From DATKYK01 sp034430255 (GTDB taxonomy: Bacteria; Chloroflexota; Dehalococcoidia; E44-bin15), in NCBI GenBank assembly GCA_034430255.1, contig DAOUEU010000065.1:1-24073 (forward strand): DNA of 24,073 nucleotides, in the 5' to 3' direction. Below are positions 1-7,212 of the stretch, piece after piece. The notes beneath the pieces are model-generated. The model saw only the letters and a list, made by a program, of their open reading frames with translations. It had not been told where the DNA came from and did no database searches. The stretch's first letter is position 1. Every line of letters starts with the position of its first letter. The translations under genes and the position numbers were made by a program.

Positions 1-50
1 AGAGGGCGATATTATATGGGGGGTGAGTTCGGAAAGCGAAAGGCGGTGGC

Positions 51-2435
51 TTACTGCCGGATAGTAGCGCCCAGCTCTTGTGATAAGCGGCTTACTAGCT
101 CCTGCTGAGCACGGTTCACCTCTTCATCAGTGAGGGTACGGCTTGGTGACTGATAGAGGATTCTGAAGGCAAGGGATTTCTTTCCACGGGGTACCTGCTT
201 GCCGCTGTAAACATCGAAGAGGATAACGCTGGCTACAAGAGGGGAGACCTCGATGATAGCCTGCACGCTCTTGGAAGGTGTAGCGACATCCACCATGACG
301 GCAATGTCCCGAAGGGTAACGGGGAATTTTGGTATTGAGCGATATTGGCGAGGCGCTGTTGTCGAGGGGAGAAGCTTTACCAGATCGATTTCGAAGAGGT
401 AAACCGGGTGGGAGGATATGTCGAAGGTCTCGGCCACCCTGGGGTGAAGCTCGCCCGTGGTCCCTACAGTTTCGCTTTCAACCAAGATCGCCGCTCTGCT
501 GCCGGGAGTCAGGGTGTTATCCTGTGATGGCTCGAAACGTGCCGCGATGCCCAGGCGCTCCAGCAGGGTCTCGACAACCCCTTTTACATCGAAGAAATCC
601 AGCATCTCGCTATCGCCATGCCAGGAGCGGTCGAGGCGGGTGCCGCAGAGCACTCCCGCCAGCATGTGGCGCTCTTCAGGGAGATCACCTTTACGGGGAA
701 GGTAGACCTTGCCCACCTCGAATAGCCTGATGCTATTCTCCTCGTGCTTCTCGTTGGAGGATAGGTCTTGCAGTAGCCCGGGGTACAGGGTTGTGCGCAG
801 ATATTCCTGCTCTGAAGTAATTGGGTTAGCCACCTTCAGTAGGGCTGGATGTTTTTTAAATTTGCGAAGCATTTCCAGGCTAGTAAGCGAATAGTTGATT
901 ACCTCCTGCATGCCGCAGCCGACCAGGATATCGCTTACCTTTTCTATTAGAGTGCGCATGGGGTCAGGCTTATATCGGGGAAGAGCACCGCTGGGAAGGG
1001 TAATGGGGAGTTCATCGTAGCCGATAATGCGCGCGATCTCCTCTACCAGGTCTTCGGCGAGACGAATGTCGGTTCGCCAGTAGGGGGCAGCGACCAAAAG
1101 CTCCCCAGGGCCAACGCCCTCGCATTGAAACCCCAGAGAGCCCAGTACCTTGACAGATTTTTGGCGTTTTATCTTGATGCCCAGAACGCGCGCCACTTGC
1201 TTCGTAGAGAGCGATATGGGCTTCGATTCACGTTTGCCTGGATAGACATCGATGATACCCCTGGCGATCTTGCCATCGGATAGCTCTGCCATGAGCTGGG
1301 TTGCGCGCCTCAGAGCCGTCGTGGGAAGCTCAGCGCTCAGGCCTTTCTCGAAGCGCAGCGAAGCCTCACTTCTCAGCTTGAATTTTGTTGAGGTGCGACG
1401 GATGCTTGCCGGATTGAAGTTCGCTGACTCGATCAGAATCGTATTTGTGGCTTCGGTGACCTCGCTTTCTGCTCCACCCATAACCCCAGCGACCGCAACC
1501 GGGCCAGTTCCATCAGCGATAACGAGTATGTCGCTGGAGAGGTCTCGCTCGACGCCATCCAGGGTTTGCATGGACTCATTATCGGAACTCCGCACGATTA
1601 TCCTTTTCTCCCTGAGTCTATCGAAATCGAAGGCGTGCAGGGGCTGTCCAAACTCTAGCATCACGTAGTTGGTGACATCGACGATATTGTTAATGGGGCG
1701 CATGCCGCAGGCGAGCAGGCGCCGCTGTAGCCAGGCAGGGGATGGGCCGATCTTGACATCGGTAATAAGGCTGGCGCAGTAGCGGGGGCATAGGTGTGGG
1801 TCAGCGATCTCTACTGACGCTATGCGCTCTATAGGCTCTGCTGATTCTTCATAGATTATTTCTGGGAGGTGCACTGTTTTTCCTGTCAGAGCGGCGACCT
1901 CCCGTGCTATACCAATAATAGATAAGCAATCGGGTCGATTGGGTGTGATATCCAGGTCGAGGATAGTATCGCCTAGGTAATAATCTAAGCGTGACCCTAA
2001 GGGGGCATCGGGGGGGAGGACCATAATCCCCTCGTGGCGGTCTGAGATGCCAAGCTCCCTCTCGGAGCAGATCATTCCCTCGGATTTGACACCTCGGATC
2101 GTTGTGCTTTTTAGCTTTACCATATGGCCGCTATCGGGATCGATTAGCTTAGCGCCGCTATGTGCGAAGGGAACCTTCTGCCCGACGGCAACATTGGGCG
2201 CGCCACAAACCGAGGTAACACGTTCACCACCGAGGTCGACGGTAGCGAGCGTTAAGCGATCGGCGTTGGGATGGGGCGAGATGGAGATAACCTCGCCGAC
2301 CACAACATTCTCCCATCCGCCGATAGCATCCATCCCCGAAACCTCGATCCCGGACATTGTCAATTTTTCGCTCAGCTCCTCAGGGGGCAGGTCGATTCCG
2401 ACATATTCTCTGAGCCAACTAAGTGGTGCTTTCAT
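51..2435 (-). CDS. pheT: Phenylalanine--tRNA ligase beta subunit
   Basis: Beta chain of the cytoplasmic (alpha-beta)2 phenylalanyl-tRNA synthetase, which charges tRNA-Phe; this chain supplies tRNA binding and editing. The 794-residue length is normal for bacterial PheT. Domains visible in order: an N-terminal EMAP/OB-type tRNA-binding domain (about 40-150, with the HPNADRL motif), the B3/B4 editing region (about 205-380, including NNIVDVTNYVM and the GQPLHAFD stretch), a B5 domain (about 405-475), a catalytic-like core, and the C-terminal ferredoxin-fold anticodon-binding domain (about 700-794, starting near RSIPKFPVTLRDIA). It starts at ATG 2435. A GGAG-like element lies about 14 nt upstream, farther than usual. 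It is last in the minus-strand translation block, 82 bp after pheS, and is probably cotranscribed with it. No terminator is visible in the 50 bases left downstream. Identification is secure. Confidence 0.97.
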   Translation of the reverse strand: MKAPLSWLREYVGIDLPPEELSEKLTMSGIEVSGMDAIGGWENVVVGEVISISPHPNADRLTLATVDLGGERVTSVCGAPNVAVGQKVPFAHSGAKLIDPDSGHMVKLKSTTIRGVKSEGMICSERELGISDRHEGIMVLPPDAPLGSRLDYYLGDTILDLDITPNRPDCLSIIGIAREVAALTGKTVHLPEIIYEESAEPIERIASVEIADPHLCPRYCASLITDVKIGPSPAWLQRRLLACGMRPINNIVDVTNYVMLEFGQPLHAFDFDRLREKRIIVRSSDNESMQTLDGVERDLSSDILVIADGTGPVAVAGVMGGAESEVTEATNTILIESANFNPASIRRTSTKFKLRSEASLRFEKGLSAELPTTALRRATQLMAELSDGKIARGIIDVYPGKRESKPISLSTKQVARVLGIKIKRQKSVKVLGSLGFQCEGVGPGELLVAAPYWRTDIRLAEDLVEEIARIIGYDELPITLPSGALPRYKPDPMRTLIEKVSDILVGCGMQEVINYSLTSLEMLRKFKKHPALLKVANPITSEQEYLRTTLYPGLLQDLSSNEKHEENSIRLFEVGKVYLPRKGDLPEERHMLAGVLCGTRLDRSWHGDSEMLDFFDVKGVVETLLERLGIAARFEPSQDNTLTPGSRAAILVESETVGTTGELHPRVAETFDISSHPVYLFEIDLVKLLPSTTAPRQYRSIPKFPVTLRDIAVMVDVATPSKSVQAIIEVSPLVASVILFDVYSGKQVPRGKKSLAFRILYQSPSRTLTDEEVNRAQQELVSRLSQELGATIRQ

Positions 2436-2517
2436 GTTTTCTACTGAGTGCTCTCCATCTAAGAGTTATCGGTATATATAAATTGGTTGTGGCTACCCAA
2501 TTGTATAGATCGCCAAA

Positions 2518-3558
2518 TTAAAACTGACTCAGAAATCGCAGGTCGTTGGAGTAAAAAAGGCGAATATCATCGATGCCATAGCGCAGCATGGGGATACGCT
2601 CGAGTCCCAGGCCAAAGGCGAAACCGGTATAGACCTCCGGGTCATAGTCAACACGCCTCAGCACATCGGGGTGCACCATGCCGGCGCCCAATATCTCAAT
2701 CCATCCGGTATCCGAGCAGAGACGACACCCTGATCCGCCACATGCCATGCAGTCGATTGCCATCTCAACACCGGGCTCGACGAATGGAAAGTAATCGCAA
2801 CGAAATCTAACACGACGTTCCTCGCCGAAGAGGCGCTTGGCGAATTCATAGAGGGTCCCTTTGAGGTCAGAGAAGGTGATGTTCTCATCAACGGCGAGTC
2901 CCTCGATCTGATAGAACATGGATTCATGGGTGGCATCTGTTGCCTCATAGCGGTAGACCTTTCCAGGTACCACAACCCTCACGGGGGGCCGCGTTTGCTC
3001 CATAACCCTTATCTGCATGGGGGATGTGTGGGTACGAAGGAGCATGGGGCGCTGGTCAGGCTTGGTGTCGATCCAGAAGGTGGCGAACATGTCGTGGGCG
3101 GGGTGGTCTGGGGGGATATTTAACGCCTCGAAGTTGTAGTAGTCCCACTCCACCTCCGGTCCCTCTACTGACTGAAAGCCCAGGGAGGTAAAGATGTCGC
3201 ATATCTGCTGAACCATCTGGGTGGTGGGATGGAGGCGACCGAGGGGGATGGGGCGGCCGGGTAGGCTCACATCCTTTTTACCTATTGCCGCTATCTCGAT
3301 ATCTTGAAAGGCTAGCTCTTTTATCGCATCCCTTTTTTCACTATATTGCCTCTCGAGGGTAGCTCTAAGCTCATTGGCGGAGGCGCCCATCACTTTCCTC
3401 TTATCCATGGGTAGCGCTGCTAACCCTCGCAGGAGCTGGGTAAGCTCGCTCTTCTTACCGAGGTATCGGACTCGCCAAGCCTCAAGCTCTTTAAGGTCGG
3501 AAAGGCTACTCAGTTCATCGATCGCTCTGGAGTTGATTTCCGTTAATTTCTGGAGCAT
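2518..3558 (-). CDS. pheS: Phenylalanine--tRNA ligase alpha subunit
   Basis: Catalytic alpha chain of phenylalanyl-tRNA synthetase, a class II enzyme that activates phenylalanine and transfers it to tRNA-Phe. At 346 residues it is full length. An N-terminal helical region (about 1-90) fits the tRNA-binding coiled coil. The core has the DHPAHDMF block, LLRTHTSPMQIR, motif 2 (VYRYEATDATHESMFYQIEG), the Cys-rich CMACGGSGCRLC segment common in bacterial PheS, and motif 3 (FGLGLERIPML) near the C-terminus. It starts at ATG 3558. There is no Shine-Dalgarno before this ATG; instead a near-consensus promoter has its -10 box ending 8 nt upstream, so the message is predicted to be leaderless or nearly so. 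The 139-bp gap from rplT fits a separate pheS-pheT transcript inside the larger block. Confidence 0.97.
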   Translation of the reverse strand: MLQKLTEINSRAIDELSSLSDLKELEAWRVRYLGKKSELTQLLRGLAALPMDKRKVMGASANELRATLERQYSEKRDAIKELAFQDIEIAAIGKKDVSLPGRPIPLGRLHPTTQMVQQICDIFTSLGFQSVEGPEVEWDYYNFEALNIPPDHPAHDMFATFWIDTKPDQRPMLLRTHTSPMQIRVMEQTRPPVRVVVPGKVYRYEATDATHESMFYQIEGLAVDENITFSDLKGTLYEFAKRLFGEERRVRFRCDYFPFVEPGVEMAIDCMACGGSGCRLCSDTGWIEILGAGMVHPDVLRRVDYDPEVYTGFAFGLGLERIPMLRYGIDDIRLFYSNDLRFLSQF

Positions 3559-3566
3559 CGCATGCT

Positions 3567-3595
3567 ATTATAGGCTAGGGGTAGCAAGGGGTCAA
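3567..3595 (-). promoter_or_regulatory. Internal promoter for pheS-pheT, leaderless start predicted
   Basis: On the minus strand TTGACC (3590-3595) is followed by a 17-bp spacer and a perfect TATAAT (3567-3572). A start 6-7 nt downstream would fall at about 3560-3561, only 2-3 nt before the pheS ATG. No Shine-Dalgarno lies between. The boxes are seen directly; the transcription start is inferred. Confidence 0.72.
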
Positions 3596-3697
3596 GGAGA
3601 TTGTATAATGAGTGGGATCAGTAGGAAAGGCAAGACAGTTATATCAATTCAATATGAAAAAATATGTACTGGCCTTTTGGTAGAATTAGGGCGGGAC

Positions 3698-4051
3698 CTA
3701 GGTTTGCTTTTCCGCGACTGCAACAAGCTGGGAGAAGGCGGTGGGGTCTCTCACTGCAATATCGGCGAGTATCTTGCGGTCGATCTCAACCCCCGCCTTC
3801 TGGAGGCCATTTATAAACCTGCTATATGAGAGCCCCTCCTTACGGGTTGCGGCATTGATGCGTACGATCCACAGCCTCCTGAAATCACCTTTTCGCTCGC
3901 GGCGATGACGGTAGGAATAGCTCAGGGAGTGCAGCATCGCCTCGTGGGCGACGCGGTAGCGGGAGTGTCTTGCACCGCGCTGTCCCTTGGTTAGCCTCAG
4001 CACTTTCTTGTGACGACGGTGGGCGGCGACATTACTTTTTACCCTGGTCAA
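3698..4051 (-). CDS. rplT: 50S ribosomal protein L20
   Basis: Primary 23S rRNA-binding protein required for early assembly of the large ribosomal subunit. The 117 residues match the family length and carry the expected highly basic N-terminal half (RRHKKVLRLTKGQRGARHSRYR) and the globular C-terminal part with INAATRKEGLSYSRFINGL and a DIAVRDP ending. The start codon is TTG at 4051. It is supported by a strong GGAGG six nt upstream (4057-4061) and by the family-typical start TRVK. L20 often represses its own operon by binding leader RNA; a short AT-rich inverted repeat lies between rpmI and this gene, but no L20-binding mimic was recognised. It sits 88 bp after rpmI, in the usual infC-rpmI-rplT order. 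Confidence 0.96.
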   Translation of the reverse strand: MTRVKSNVAAHRRHKKVLRLTKGQRGARHSRYRVAHEAMLHSLSYSYRHRRERKGDFRRLWIVRINAATRKEGLSYSRFINGLQKAGVEIDRKILADIAVRDPTAFSQLVAVAEKQT

Positions 4052-4139
4052 TTATATCCTCCATTTAGCCCTTGCTATTTACTATATGTGTTGAAAAGAA
4101 CGTCTTCCTAAAAACTCCTGTTATATTTAAATAACAATT

Positions 4140-4337
4140 TTAAGAGTAGGGAATGAGCCTCTTTACCCGTGCCCTGAATGAGGGATGGAGAGGGAGCTTC
4201 TGATCATAAAGCATCTTGGCGCGTCGCGACTTGTTTCGTCTAAGGTGACTCTTTCCACCTTTCATACGCATAATCTTGCCCGTTCCGGTGATATGGAAGC
4301 GACGTTTTGACGATTTATGAGTCTTTAACTTCGGCAT
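4140..4337 (-). CDS. rpmI: 50S ribosomal protein L35
   Basis: Small basic large-subunit protein of 65 residues, starting MPKLKTHKSSKRRFHITGTGK, the standard L35 N-terminus. The frame stays open upstream to 4394, but those extra residues are translated infC sequence. The ATG at 4337 is preceded by a strong AAGGAGG with a 6-nt spacer, which fixes the start. The gene overlaps the 3' end of infC by 23 bp, so its Shine-Dalgarno and start codon lie inside infC and translational coupling to IF3 is likely. rplT follows 88 bp later. Confidence 0.96.
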   Translation of the reverse strand: MPKLKTHKSSKRRFHITGTGKIMRMKGGKSHLRRNKSRRAKMLYDQKLPLHPSFRARVKRLIPYS

Positions 4338-4884
4338 CGGGAGCCTCCTTATCCGGTTTGGATTGGGGTTTAGCTTGTTGTTTAGCCGGGGCAAGTATAA
4401 TATTCATCCGTTTACCCTCAAGTATTGGGGTCCTTTCAACGGTTGCTTTATCTTCTAATTCCGCAACAACACGTTCAAGTAGCTCCTTTCCCAGTTCGGG
4501 GTGGGTGATCTCGCGACCCCGGAATAGGATGGAGACTTTAACCTTATTGCCTTCGTCAATGAGCTTTTTAATGACCTTGGTCTTAAATTCGATATCGTGT
4601 TGACCGATCTTGGGCCTAAAACGAACCTCCCTAAGGAAAACAGACTTCTGTCTCTTCCTCGCCTCGCGCTCCTTCTTAGTCTGCTCGTATTTGAACTTCC
4701 CATAATCGAGGAGGCGACACACCGGAGGAACACTGTGGGGGGAGACCTCCACTATGTCATATTGGCGCTCCTTAGCTAACTCCCGAGCCTTATAAAGAGG
4801 CATGGTGCCTAGCTGTTCACCGGTTTCGCTGATTAAACGCACCTCTTTGCCGATGATCTGCTGGTTGACACGATATTTCTTAAT
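4315..4884 (-). CDS. infC: Translation initiation factor IF-3 with non-canonical AUU start
   Basis: IF3 binds the 30S subunit, blocks premature joining of 50S and rejects non-standard start codons. A GTG at 4842 would give 175 residues, but it has no Shine-Dalgarno. Reading upstream in frame restores KKYRVNQQIIGKEV, the conserved IF3 N-terminus (compare the RINxxI...VRLI pattern), before a TAA stop at 4894-4896. That extension contains no ATG, GTG, TTG or CTG. The best starts are ATT at 4884, with AAGGA six nt upstream, or ATA at 4887; GGGGAGGG lies slightly farther up. With ATT the protein has 189 residues. The N-domain, linker and C-domain (KVSILFRGREITHPELG) are intact, plus a Lys/Pro-rich C-terminal tail. 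An AUU start is the classic device by which IF3 limits its own synthesis; here that is inferred. Confidence 0.93.
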   Translation of the reverse strand: MKKYRVNQQIIGKEVRLISETGEQLGTMPLYKARELAKERQYDIVEVSPHSVPPVCRLLDYGKFKYEQTKKEREARKRQKSVFLREVRFRPKIGQHDIEFKTKVIKKLIDEGNKVKVSILFRGREITHPELGKELLERVVAELEDKATVERTPILEGKRMNIILAPAKQQAKPQSKPDKEAPDAEVKDS

Positions 4885-4926
4885 TATATTTCCTTACCCT
4901 CCCCAATAATCCTCGTATAGGATGGT

Positions 4927-4955
4927 AATATACAATGTCTTTTCACAAAAATCAA
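4927..4955 (-). promoter_or_regulatory. Possible internal promoter before infC
   Basis: TTGATT (4950-4955) and TATATT (4927-4932) are separated by exactly 17 bp on the minus strand, overlapping the thrS stop codon. Initiation would fall near 4920, about 36 nt before the proposed ATT start. A 5-bp stem with a 5-nt loop (4909-4923) lies at that point. Boxes match at 4/6 and 5/6, so the call is tentative. Confidence 0.42.
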
Positions 4956-6676
4956 GAGGTTTTCTGAAATATGGCTTCACTGGCTATCTGCTTGAACTCG
5001 TCCAGAGTTTTTCTTCCTAGGTCCTCGCCGCTTCTAAGCCTGACCGAGACACCGTCACTTGCAAGCTCCTTATCGCCTACAATCAACATGTAAGGTATCT
5101 TCTGGAGCTGTGCCTGTCGGATTTTCAGGTTCATCCTGTCAGGGCGGACATCCACCTGGGAACGAAGCCCATCAGCCTGGAGCTTCGCGGCTACCTGATG
5201 GGCGTAGTCCAGATGGCGTTCGGATATGGGGATCACCACCGCCTGAACCGGCGCCAGCCAGACAGGGAAAGCACCCCCATAGTGCTCGATAAGGCAACCG
5301 AAGAAACGTTCCATGCTTCCAAGAACGGTTCGGTGCACCATTACCACGGGGTGTGCCACTCCGTCAATGTCCACATAAGTAACATCGAAGCGCTGAGGCA
5401 GGTTGAAATCGACCTGTGTGGTGGGACCCTGCCATGTCCTTCCCAGGGCATCTCGGAGGCGGATATCGATTTTGGGCCCATAGAATACCCCTTCCCCAGG
5501 GTCAACTGTATAGTGCAGCGACAGTCGTTTCAGTGCCCGCTCCAAGGTCTCAGTTGCCTCCTGCCATAACTCGACGGTGCCAGCGTATCGCTCGGGCCGG
5601 GTTGCGAGCAGCACCTCATATTCCTGAAATCCGAAGGTGCGCATCATAAAAATGGCGAATTCCAATACACCCACCACCTCATCCTCAAGCTGATCGGGAC
5701 GGCAGAAAATATGGGCGTCATCCTGGGTAAAGCCCCGAACCCTGGTTAGCCCGTGAAGCACACCGGAACGCTCATAACGATAGACTGTACCCAACTCCGC
5801 CCATCTTATGGGAAGATCGCGGTAACTCCTAAGCCTTGTTTTATACATCAGGATATGGGCTGGGCAGTTCATCGGTTTGATCAGGTACTCCTGTCCCTCA
5901 ACATCCATGGGTGAATAGAGATGCTCCCGGTATAGCTCCCAGTGCCCGCTCGTCTTCCAGAGGTCGAGCTTGGCAATATGGGGGCTATAAACGATCTCAT
6001 ACCCCCGTTTGAGGTGCTCGGAGATCCAGAAATCCTCGATGAGACGGCGTACCGTAGCTCCCTTGGGGTGCCAGTGCACAAGCCCCGGTCCCGCTTCATG
6101 GTGAAAGCTAAAGAGATCGAGGTCCTGCCCCAGCTTTCGATGGTCACGCTTTTCGGCCTCGGCAAGCCTTGCCAGATGATTTGTTAGTTCATCATTGGTC
6201 TCGAAGGCGATACCATAGATTCGTTGGAGCATCGGGCGCTTCTCATCGCCATGCCAGTATGCACCGGCGATGCTTAGGAGCTTGAAGGCTGTTATCTCCC
6301 CTGTGGAGCTAACATGAGGCCCGCGACAAAGGTCGGTAAAGGAGCCCTGGCGGTATATGCTCAACTTTTCATCGGGGATTTCATCGATGAGCTCCAGCTT
6401 ATAGGGCTGCCGGGCGAAGATACCCCTTGCATCCTGCTTAGATGCCTCCTCTTGGATGAAGGGCAGGTCCTGGGCTATAATTTCAGTCATTGCCGCTTCG
6501 ATTACCGGAAGGTCATCTGGGGTGAGGGTTCGGGGGAGGTCAAAGTCATAATAGAAGCCATTCTCAATCACAGGTCCGATGCCGAATTTGGCATCGGGGA
6601 ATAGTGACTGGACCGCCTCCGCCATCACATGGGATGCCGAATGCCTGATCCGCTCCATTTTCTCATTTTGATCCAT
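4952..6676 (-). CDS. thrS: Threonine--tRNA ligase, short form without TGS domain
   Basis: Class II synthetase that charges tRNA-Thr and edits mischarged Ser-tRNA-Thr. The 574-residue protein starts directly at the editing domain with HSASH (the HxxxH editing motif, about 12-16) and later has CRGPHV. The catalytic core shows MNCPAH with the zinc-binding Cys, motif 2 around RYERSGVLHGLTRVRGFTQDDAH, and motif 3 near GSMERFFGCLIEHYGG. A C-terminal anticodon-binding domain follows (about 470-574). Standard ThrRS is about 640 residues and begins with a TGS domain, which is absent here. A TAA lies immediately upstream of the ATG at 6676, so no longer start exists. The Shine-Dalgarno is poor: GGGAGG is about 20 nt away. 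tRNA-Val lies 74 bp upstream on the same strand; infC follows. Confidence 0.95.
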   Translation of the reverse strand: MDQNEKMERIRHSASHVMAEAVQSLFPDAKFGIGPVIENGFYYDFDLPRTLTPDDLPVIEAAMTEIIAQDLPFIQEEASKQDARGIFARQPYKLELIDEIPDEKLSIYRQGSFTDLCRGPHVSSTGEITAFKLLSIAGAYWHGDEKRPMLQRIYGIAFETNDELTNHLARLAEAEKRDHRKLGQDLDLFSFHHEAGPGLVHWHPKGATVRRLIEDFWISEHLKRGYEIVYSPHIAKLDLWKTSGHWELYREHLYSPMDVEGQEYLIKPMNCPAHILMYKTRLRSYRDLPIRWAELGTVYRYERSGVLHGLTRVRGFTQDDAHIFCRPDQLEDEVVGVLEFAIFMMRTFGFQEYEVLLATRPERYAGTVELWQEATETLERALKRLSLHYTVDPGEGVFYGPKIDIRLRDALGRTWQGPTTQVDFNLPQRFDVTYVDIDGVAHPVVMVHRTVLGSMERFFGCLIEHYGGAFPVWLAPVQAVVIPISERHLDYAHQVAAKLQADGLRSQVDVRPDRMNLKIRQAQLQKIPYMLIVGDKELASDGVSVRLRSGEDLGRKTLDEFKQIASEAIFQKTS

Positions 6677-6750
6677 TTAAAGTACCCAATTAATAACCTC
6701 CCATCCTTTATAGGACGAGAGGCGTTCACGGCCGTGGAAAGTTAAAAGCA

Positions 6751-6827
6751 TGGTGGGCGGTACTGGACTTGAACCAGTGACCCCTGCGATGTCAACGCAG
6801 TACTCTTACCAACTGAGCTAACCGCCC
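6751..6827 (-). tRNA. tRNA-Val (anticodon GAC)
   Basis: Full cloverleaf on the minus strand, 77 nt with an encoded CCA. The acceptor stem pairs GGGCGGT with ACCGCCC; the anticodon stem CTGCG/CGCAG encloses the loop TTGACAT, giving GAC, which reads GUC/GUU valine codons. The T arm has TTCAAGT between ACTGG and CCAGT. It lies 74 bp upstream of thrS and shares its strong upstream promoter, so the tRNA is probably cut from the 5' end of the thrS operon transcript. Confidence 0.97.
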
Positions 6828-6868
6828 CTCCCATAATTATTAAAAAATTTCGCCGAGTTTCCTTGCGA

Positions 6869-6897
6869 ATTGTAGCAAACCTGCTACGTGAAGTCAA
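6869..6897 (-). promoter_or_regulatory. Promoter for tRNA-Val and the thrS operon
   Basis: TTGACT (6892-6897), a 17-bp spacer, and TACAAT (6869-6874) on the minus strand, with TGC directly before the -10 box. The start would fall near 6862, about 35 nt before the tRNA. It stands back to back with the tRNA-Ala promoter; the facing -35 boxes are about 10 bp apart. Confidence 0.7.
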
Positions 6898-6907
6898 GCG
6901 ACGTAGC

Positions 6908-6936
6908 TTGAAATTCATTGAGCTTTATGCTAATCT
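6908..6936 (+). promoter_or_regulatory. Promoter for tRNA-Ala
   Basis: TTGAAA (6908-6913), a 17-bp spacer, and TAATCT (6931-6936), preceded by TATGC as an extended -10. The start is predicted near 6943, about 7 nt before the mature tRNA. The segment TTTATGCTAA recurs in the 5S rRNA promoter. The -10 box itself is weak (3/6), offset by the TGC. Confidence 0.52.
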
Positions 6937-6949
6937 TTAAACTGCATCT

Positions 6950-7025
6950 GGGGCTGTAGCTCAATTGGGAGAGTGCTTGACTGGCAGTCAAGAGGTAGCG
7001 GGTTCGAATCCCGCCAGCTCCACCA
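6950..7025 (+). tRNA. tRNA-Ala (anticodon GGC)
   Basis: 76-nt cloverleaf with an encoded CCA. The acceptor strands GGGGCTG and CAGCTCC contain the G3-U70 wobble pair, the main identity element of alanine tRNA. The anticodon stem CTTGA/TCAAG encloses CTGGCAG, anticodon GGC, which reads GCC/GCU. The T loop is TTCGAAT. Its own promoter lies just upstream; no clear terminator follows. Confidence 0.97.
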
Positions 7026-7212
7026 CATTTTTACCTCATACTATCACTATATAACACCGAATTCCCCTGTTGTTAGCAGTCACAATTACACTACTTGAAT
7101 ATACGTTGGTATAAAAAGGGCAAGCGATACAATAATGATCGAAGAAGCTAGAGTAGGGCGGAAGCTAGCTCGTTTTCACTAACTTTTAAATGTTGAGTAA
7201 CCAAGGCCGTAT

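Noticed and set aside
4338..4394. 19-residue N-terminal extension of L35
   Set aside because: It lies inside infC and is unlike L35; ATG 4337 has a strong Shine-Dalgarno.
6677..6750. T-box leader before thrS
   Set aside because: Only 74 bp between tRNA-Val and thrS, with no T-box consensus and no terminator/antiterminator.
7144..7168. Direct repeat GAAGCTAG, two copies
   Set aside because: Only 8 bp, two copies, in AT-rich spacer DNA; no flanking mobile-element features.
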